In this document: piece after piece, positions 60,940 to 64,000 of the stretch
Numbering within the stretch: position 1 is the stretch's first letter
Layout: every line of letters starts with the position of its first letter
Source: an uncultured Sphingomonadaceae bacterium
GTDB taxonomy: Bacteria; Pseudomonadota; Alphaproteobacteria; Sphingomonadales; Sphingomonadaceae
DNA: 64,000 nucleotides
Reading direction: 5' to 3'
Assembly: GCA_947496865.1 (NCBI GenBank)
Contig: CANMEE010000003.1
Coordinates: 1 to 64,000, forward strand
Notes under the pieces: model-generated
Told to the model about the DNA's origin: nothing
The model's input: only the letters and a program-made list of their open reading frames with translations
Databases searched by the model: none
Translations under genes and position numbers: made by a program

Positions 60940-62523
60940 ATGCCAAAAGTACTTATTTCCGACAAAATGGACCCTAAAGCCGCCGAAATTTTCCGCGAAC
61001 GCGGTGTGGAAGTGGACGAAATTACCGGACAGACACCTGAAGAGCTGTTGAAAATCATCGGAGACTATGACGGTCTCGCCATTCGTTCATCGACAACGGT
61101 AACGCCCGAGATATTGGACGCTGCGACCAACCTGAAAGTGGTTGGTCGGGCCGGTATCGGTGTAGACAACGTCGATATCCCAGCCGCTTCCGCCAAAGGC
61201 GTGGTCGTGATGAACACGCCGTTCGGTAACAGCATTACAACAGCAGAACATGCCATTGCGATGATGTTCGCGCTGGCCCGTCAGCTTCCCTCTGCTGATG
61301 CCTCCACACAGGCTGGTAAATGGGAGAAATCCAAATTCATGGGTGTCGAACTGACCAGCAAGACCTTGGGTCTAATCGGCGCTGGTAATATCGGTTCGAT
61401 TGTTGCGGAACGGGCCATTGGTCTGCGCATGAAGGTCGTGGCTTATGATCCCTTCCTGACCGCTGAACGTGCGGTTGAAATTGGCATTGAAAAAGTGACG
61501 CTGGACGAGCTTCTCGCCCGCGCCGACTTTATCACCATGCACACGCCGTTGACCGATCAGACGCGTAATATCTTGTCCGCCGAAGCGATTGCCAAGGCCA
61601 AGCCTGGCGTGCGGATCATCAATTGTGCCCGCGGCGGTTTGATTGACGAAGCGGCTTTGAAAGACGCGCTGGAATCCGGCCAAGTGGCTGGCGCAGCGCT
61701 TGATGTCTATGCGCAGGAACCTGCCAAGGAAAATGACCTGTTTGGAACGCCGAACCTTATCTGTACGCCGCATCTTGGCGCTTCAACCAGTGAGGCACAG
61801 GTTAATGTCGCGATTCAGGTCGCGGAACAAATGGCGGATTATCTGGTCAATGGCGGCGTAGAAAATGCCCTTAATATGCCCAGTCTTTCAGCGGAGCAGG
61901 CACCGAAGCTCAAACCCTATATGACGCTTGCAAACCAGTTGGGTTCGTTGATCGGCCAATTATCAAGCAGTTCGCTGAAAGGCATTTCGGTGGAAGTCGA
62001 AGGGGCTGCAGCTGAACTTGACCCCAAACCCATTACAGCTGCTGTGCTCGCTGGATTAATGGCGGCCTATAGCGATTCTGTGAATATGGTGAACGCACCT
62101 TATTTGGCGAAAGAACGCGGCCTAGATGTCCGTGAAGTGCGCCATGACCGCGAAGGCGATTACCACACCTTGGTTCGCGTATCAGTGACCACAGATGAAG
62201 GTGAAAAGTCCGTAGCGGGTACTTTGTTCGGTTCCTCTGGTCCGCGTTTGGTAGAAATGTTCGGTATCAAGGTCGAAGCCGATCTTGAAGGCGACATGCT
62301 TTACGTCGTCAATGAAGATCAGCCTGGTTTCATCGGTAGTGTCGGCTCCACATTGGGCGAAGCTGGCGTCAATATCGGTACCTTCCATCTGGGTCGCCGC
62401 GCTGATGCACCTGGTGGAGAAGCGGTATTGTTGCTGTCCATCGATTCGCCTGTCGAAGAGCCTGTCTTGTGGGCCGTGTGCAAACTCGAAGGGGTTAAAA
62501 CGGTCAAAGCCCTGCGCTTCTAG
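60940..62523 (+). CDS. serA: D-3-phosphoglycerate dehydrogenase SerA
   Basis: A 527-aa enzyme that oxidises 3-phosphoglycerate to 3-phosphohydroxypyruvate, the first step of serine synthesis. It has the catalytic domain with GRAGIGVDNVDIPAA, the NAD fold LGLIGAGNIGSIVAERA, the catalytic segments INCARGGLIDEAAL and HLGASTSEAQ, an intervening ASB domain and a C-terminal ACT domain (VNEDQPGFIGSVGSTLGEAGVNIGTF in two parts), as in long-type PGDH. The ACT domain suggests feedback inhibition by serine. The start has a CAGGAA sequence about 10 nt upstream. Confidence 0.95.
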   Translation: MPKVLISDKMDPKAAEIFRERGVEVDEITGQTPEELLKIIGDYDGLAIRSSTTVTPEILDAATNLKVVGRAGIGVDNVDIPAASAKGVVVMNTPFGNSITTAEHAIAMMFALARQLPSADASTQAGKWEKSKFMGVELTSKTLGLIGAGNIGSIVAERAIGLRMKVVAYDPFLTAERAVEIGIEKVTLDELLARADFITMHTPLTDQTRNILSAEAIAKAKPGVRIINCARGGLIDEAALKDALESGQVAGAALDVYAQEPAKENDLFGTPNLICTPHLGASTSEAQVNVAIQVAEQMADYLVNGGVENALNMPSLSAEQAPKLKPYMTLANQLGSLIGQLSSSSLKGISVEVEGAAAELDPKPITAAVLAGLMAAYSDSVNMVNAPYLAKERGLDVREVRHDREGDYHTLVRVSVTTDEGEKSVAGTLFGSSGPRLVEMFGIKVEADLEGDMLYVVNEDQPGFIGSVGSTLGEAGVNIGTFHLGRRADAPGGEAVLLLSIDSPVEEPVLWAVCKLEGVKTVKALRF

Positions 62524-62545
62524 AAATTAGGCTAAAAAACCGGTG

Positions 62546-62565
62546 GCCTGAGCGCGCGCTTAGGC
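62546..62565 (+). terminator. Hairpin after serA
   Basis: A stem GCCTGAGC / GCTTAGGC (one G-T pair) with a GCGC loop, 22 bp after the serA stop, without a T-run. It may be an mRNA-stabilising or Rho-related 3' structure, and lies just before the hisZ start. Confidence 0.4.
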
Positions 62566-62582
62566 TATGGAGACGAAAGTCT

Positions 62583-63698
62583 ATGCAAAAGCTGTCTAAC
62601 TTGCTGCCTGAAGGCTTTCACGATTCCCTCCCTCCATATGCCGAGGCCGGGTCCAGACTCGAACGCGACGTACACGACACGCTGGCCAGCCATGGCTATG
62701 CGCGTGTGTCCCCGCCGCTGGTCGAATATGAAGATGTTCTGACAGGCCGGATGACTGGATCGGCAAAAAGCGATTTGATGCGCTTTGTTGATCCGATTTC
62801 GCAGCGGACATTGGCATTGCGTCCGGATGTAACCATGCAAATTGGCCGTATTGCCGCGACCAGTCTGGCCGGTGCAGCGCGACCGCTGCGTCTCAGCTAT
62901 TCCGGTCAGGTTTTGAAACTGCGCTCTGGCCAGCTGCATCCCGAACGAAGCCGTTTGCAAATTGGTGCCGAGCTGATTGGAACCGACAGCGTTGCGGCGG
63001 CGAGCGAGATTGTGACGGTGGCAATTGAGGCGCTAGGGCGGGCAGGTCTAACCGGGATTACGGTGGATTTCACCATGCCCGATCTGGTCGACATCCTGTC
63101 CGCAGGGCCCCTGCCGCTTAGTGCGGCGCAGGCCAACGAAGTGCGCAGCGAACTGGACATGAAAGATGCTGGTGGCCTGACCGAATTGGGCGCCACCGGC
63201 TATCTGCCGTTGATAGAAGCGACCGGTCCATTTGATGACGCTATGGCCAAGATGCGAGCCTTTGATTGTGATGACCTGCTGACGTCGCGGCTCGATGGCA
63301 TCGCCGCCATTGCAGCGAATATCAAAGACAAGGCAAATCTGACGCTTGATCCTACCGAACGTCACGGTTTTGAATATCAGAACTGGTTTGGTTTCACTCT
63401 TTTTGCCGATGGCTTTGTCGGTGCGATGGGGCGCGGCGGGAGTTACGAGATTCCAACTGCCGATGGCGGGATGGAAAATGCCGTGGGCTTTTCGCTATAT
63501 CCCAGCCCGCTGGTTGATGCCGGTTTCAGTGCAAAGGCGAAAGATATTTTATTCCTGCCATTGGGGCATGACAGTGAAATAGCTGCGTCTTTGCGCGCAG
63601 AAGGGTGGCGCACGGTTGCGGCTCTTTCGGATAGTGATGATGCCGCGACTTTAGGGTGCACGCATTATCTTGACGGCCAAAAGCCGGTAGCAATTTAA
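62583..63698 (+). CDS. hisZ: ATP phosphoribosyltransferase regulatory subunit HisZ
   Basis: A 371-aa HisRS-like paralogue that activates short-form HisG in histidine synthesis. It has the HisRS-like catalytic fold with PEGFHDSLPPYAEAGSRLER, LMRFVDPISQRTLALRPDVTMQIGRIAA, LRLSYSGQVLK and the ending GAMGRGGSYEIP, but no anticodon-binding domain, which tells it from a true histidyl-tRNA synthetase. The catalytic pocket is degenerate. GGAGA precedes the start. hisG is not adjacent; purA follows 18 bp after the stop, an order often seen in alphaproteobacteria. Confidence 0.92.
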   Translation: MQKLSNLLPEGFHDSLPPYAEAGSRLERDVHDTLASHGYARVSPPLVEYEDVLTGRMTGSAKSDLMRFVDPISQRTLALRPDVTMQIGRIAATSLAGAARPLRLSYSGQVLKLRSGQLHPERSRLQIGAELIGTDSVAAASEIVTVAIEALGRAGLTGITVDFTMPDLVDILSAGPLPLSAAQANEVRSELDMKDAGGLTELGATGYLPLIEATGPFDDAMAKMRAFDCDDLLTSRLDGIAAIAANIKDKANLTLDPTERHGFEYQNWFGFTLFADGFVGAMGRGGSYEIPTADGGMENAVGFSLYPSPLVDAGFSAKAKDILFLPLGHDSEIAASLRAEGWRTVAALSDSDDAATLGCTHYLDGQKPVAI

Positions 63699-63716
63699 CA
63701 GGAAGAATTTTCAAAT

Positions 63717-64000
63717 ATGGCCAATGTAACGGTGATCGGTGCCCAATGGGGCGATGAGGGCAAAGGCAAGATTGTCGACTGGCTGTCCGAACGCGCTGAC
63801 GTTGTCGTAAGGTTTCAGGGTGGCCATAATGCCGGCCATACATTGGTTGTGGATGGTGAAGTCTATAAGCTATCCCTTCTTCCCTCAGGCATTGTCCGTG
63901 GCGCTTTATCGATCATTGGTAACGGCGTTGTGCTCGACCCATGGCATTTGCGTGACGAGATTGAAAAGCTCAGCAAACAGGGTGTAGCCATAAACGCCGA
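63717..64000 (+). CDS. purA: Adenylosuccinate synthetase PurA (5' part, runs off window)
   Basis: The frame from ATG 63717 stays open to the window end, giving about 94 residues of Pur[30 protein letters not shown] contains the GDEGKGK phosphate-binding loop, followed by [25 protein letters not shown], the IMP/GTP site region. The enzyme joins IMP and aspartate with GTP to give adenylosuccinate. AGGAAG lies 12 nt upstream. The C-terminal three-quarters lie outside. Confidence 0.95.
   Translation, partial: MANVTVIGAQWGDEGKGKIVDWLSERADVVVRFQGGHNAGHTLVVDGEVYKLSLLPSGIVRGALSIIGNGVVLDPWHLRDEIEKLSKQGVAINA

Overview
The window reads as a chromosomal segment of an alphaproteobacterium, most likely a sphingomonad (order Sphingomonadales, perhaps a marine Sphingorhabdus/Sphingopyxis-like genus). 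Pointers are the serC leader RNA ahead of serC-serA, the hisZ-purA order, CsoR-CopA-CopB, a B12 salvage operon with bluB, moderate GC, and short paired palindromes between genes. This assignment is inference from gene content; I saw no rRNA, tRNA, integrase, prophage or CRISPR array.

Region 1 (1-11.8 kb): a copper-resistance module (CsoR repressor, its operator, CopA multicopper oxidase, CopB, a DUF4396 membrane protein), then single genes: a lipoprotein, a secreted TAP-like hydrolase divergent from a membrane LytTR regulator, an M1 aminopeptidase lipoprotein, an AT-rich orphan, a truncated membrane-protein gene and an IS30-type transposase remnant. The gaps carry at least seven copies or half-copies of a REP-like palindrome (arms TGTCCGCTTT / AAAGCGGACA); the last copy is near 20.15 kb and I saw none after it.

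Region 2 (11.8-20.1 kb): a detoxification-like neighbourhood around a LysR regulator. Leftward: MAPEG protein, two tandem secreted DUF1330 proteins, a quinone-oxidoreductase-like dehydrogenase and a membrane-anchored haloalkane-dehalogenase-like hydrolase. Rightward: peroxiredoxin, YfcG-type GST, a second dehalogenase-like hydrolase and another GST. A beta-lactamase-fold serine hydrolase follows.

Region 3 (21.8-38.1 kb): a Wzx/Wzy-type exopolysaccharide locus: Wza-like export lipoprotein, serine-acetyltransferase-like protein, initiating sugar-phosphate transferase, glycosyltransferases (two GT4, GT25, GT2), pyruvyl transferase, flippase, Wzc-like tyrosine kinase, polymerase, a small membrane protein, an outer-membrane barrel and an exported beta-helix protein.

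Region 4 (38.1-43.5 kb): an SDR, three paralogous SnoaL-like proteins and two Rieske oxygenase alpha subunits, with no ferredoxin or reductase. It is probably an uncharacterised oxidative catabolic set.

Region 5 (43.5-55.9 kb): cobU facing left, then a cobalamin riboswitch and a tightly overlapped B12 operon (btuB, Thr-P decarboxylase, cobO, btuF, btuC, btuD, cobD, cobQ, bluB, cobT, cobS, phosphatase) for uptake, nucleotide-loop assembly and lower-ligand synthesis. Corrin-ring genes and cobB/cbiA are absent here.

Region 6 (56-64 kb): housekeeping genes: prephenate dehydratase, membrane cytochrome c, a LOG-family protein, an extensin-like lipoprotein, serC leader-serC-serA with a structured intergenic region, hisZ, and the 5' end of purA cut by the window edge.
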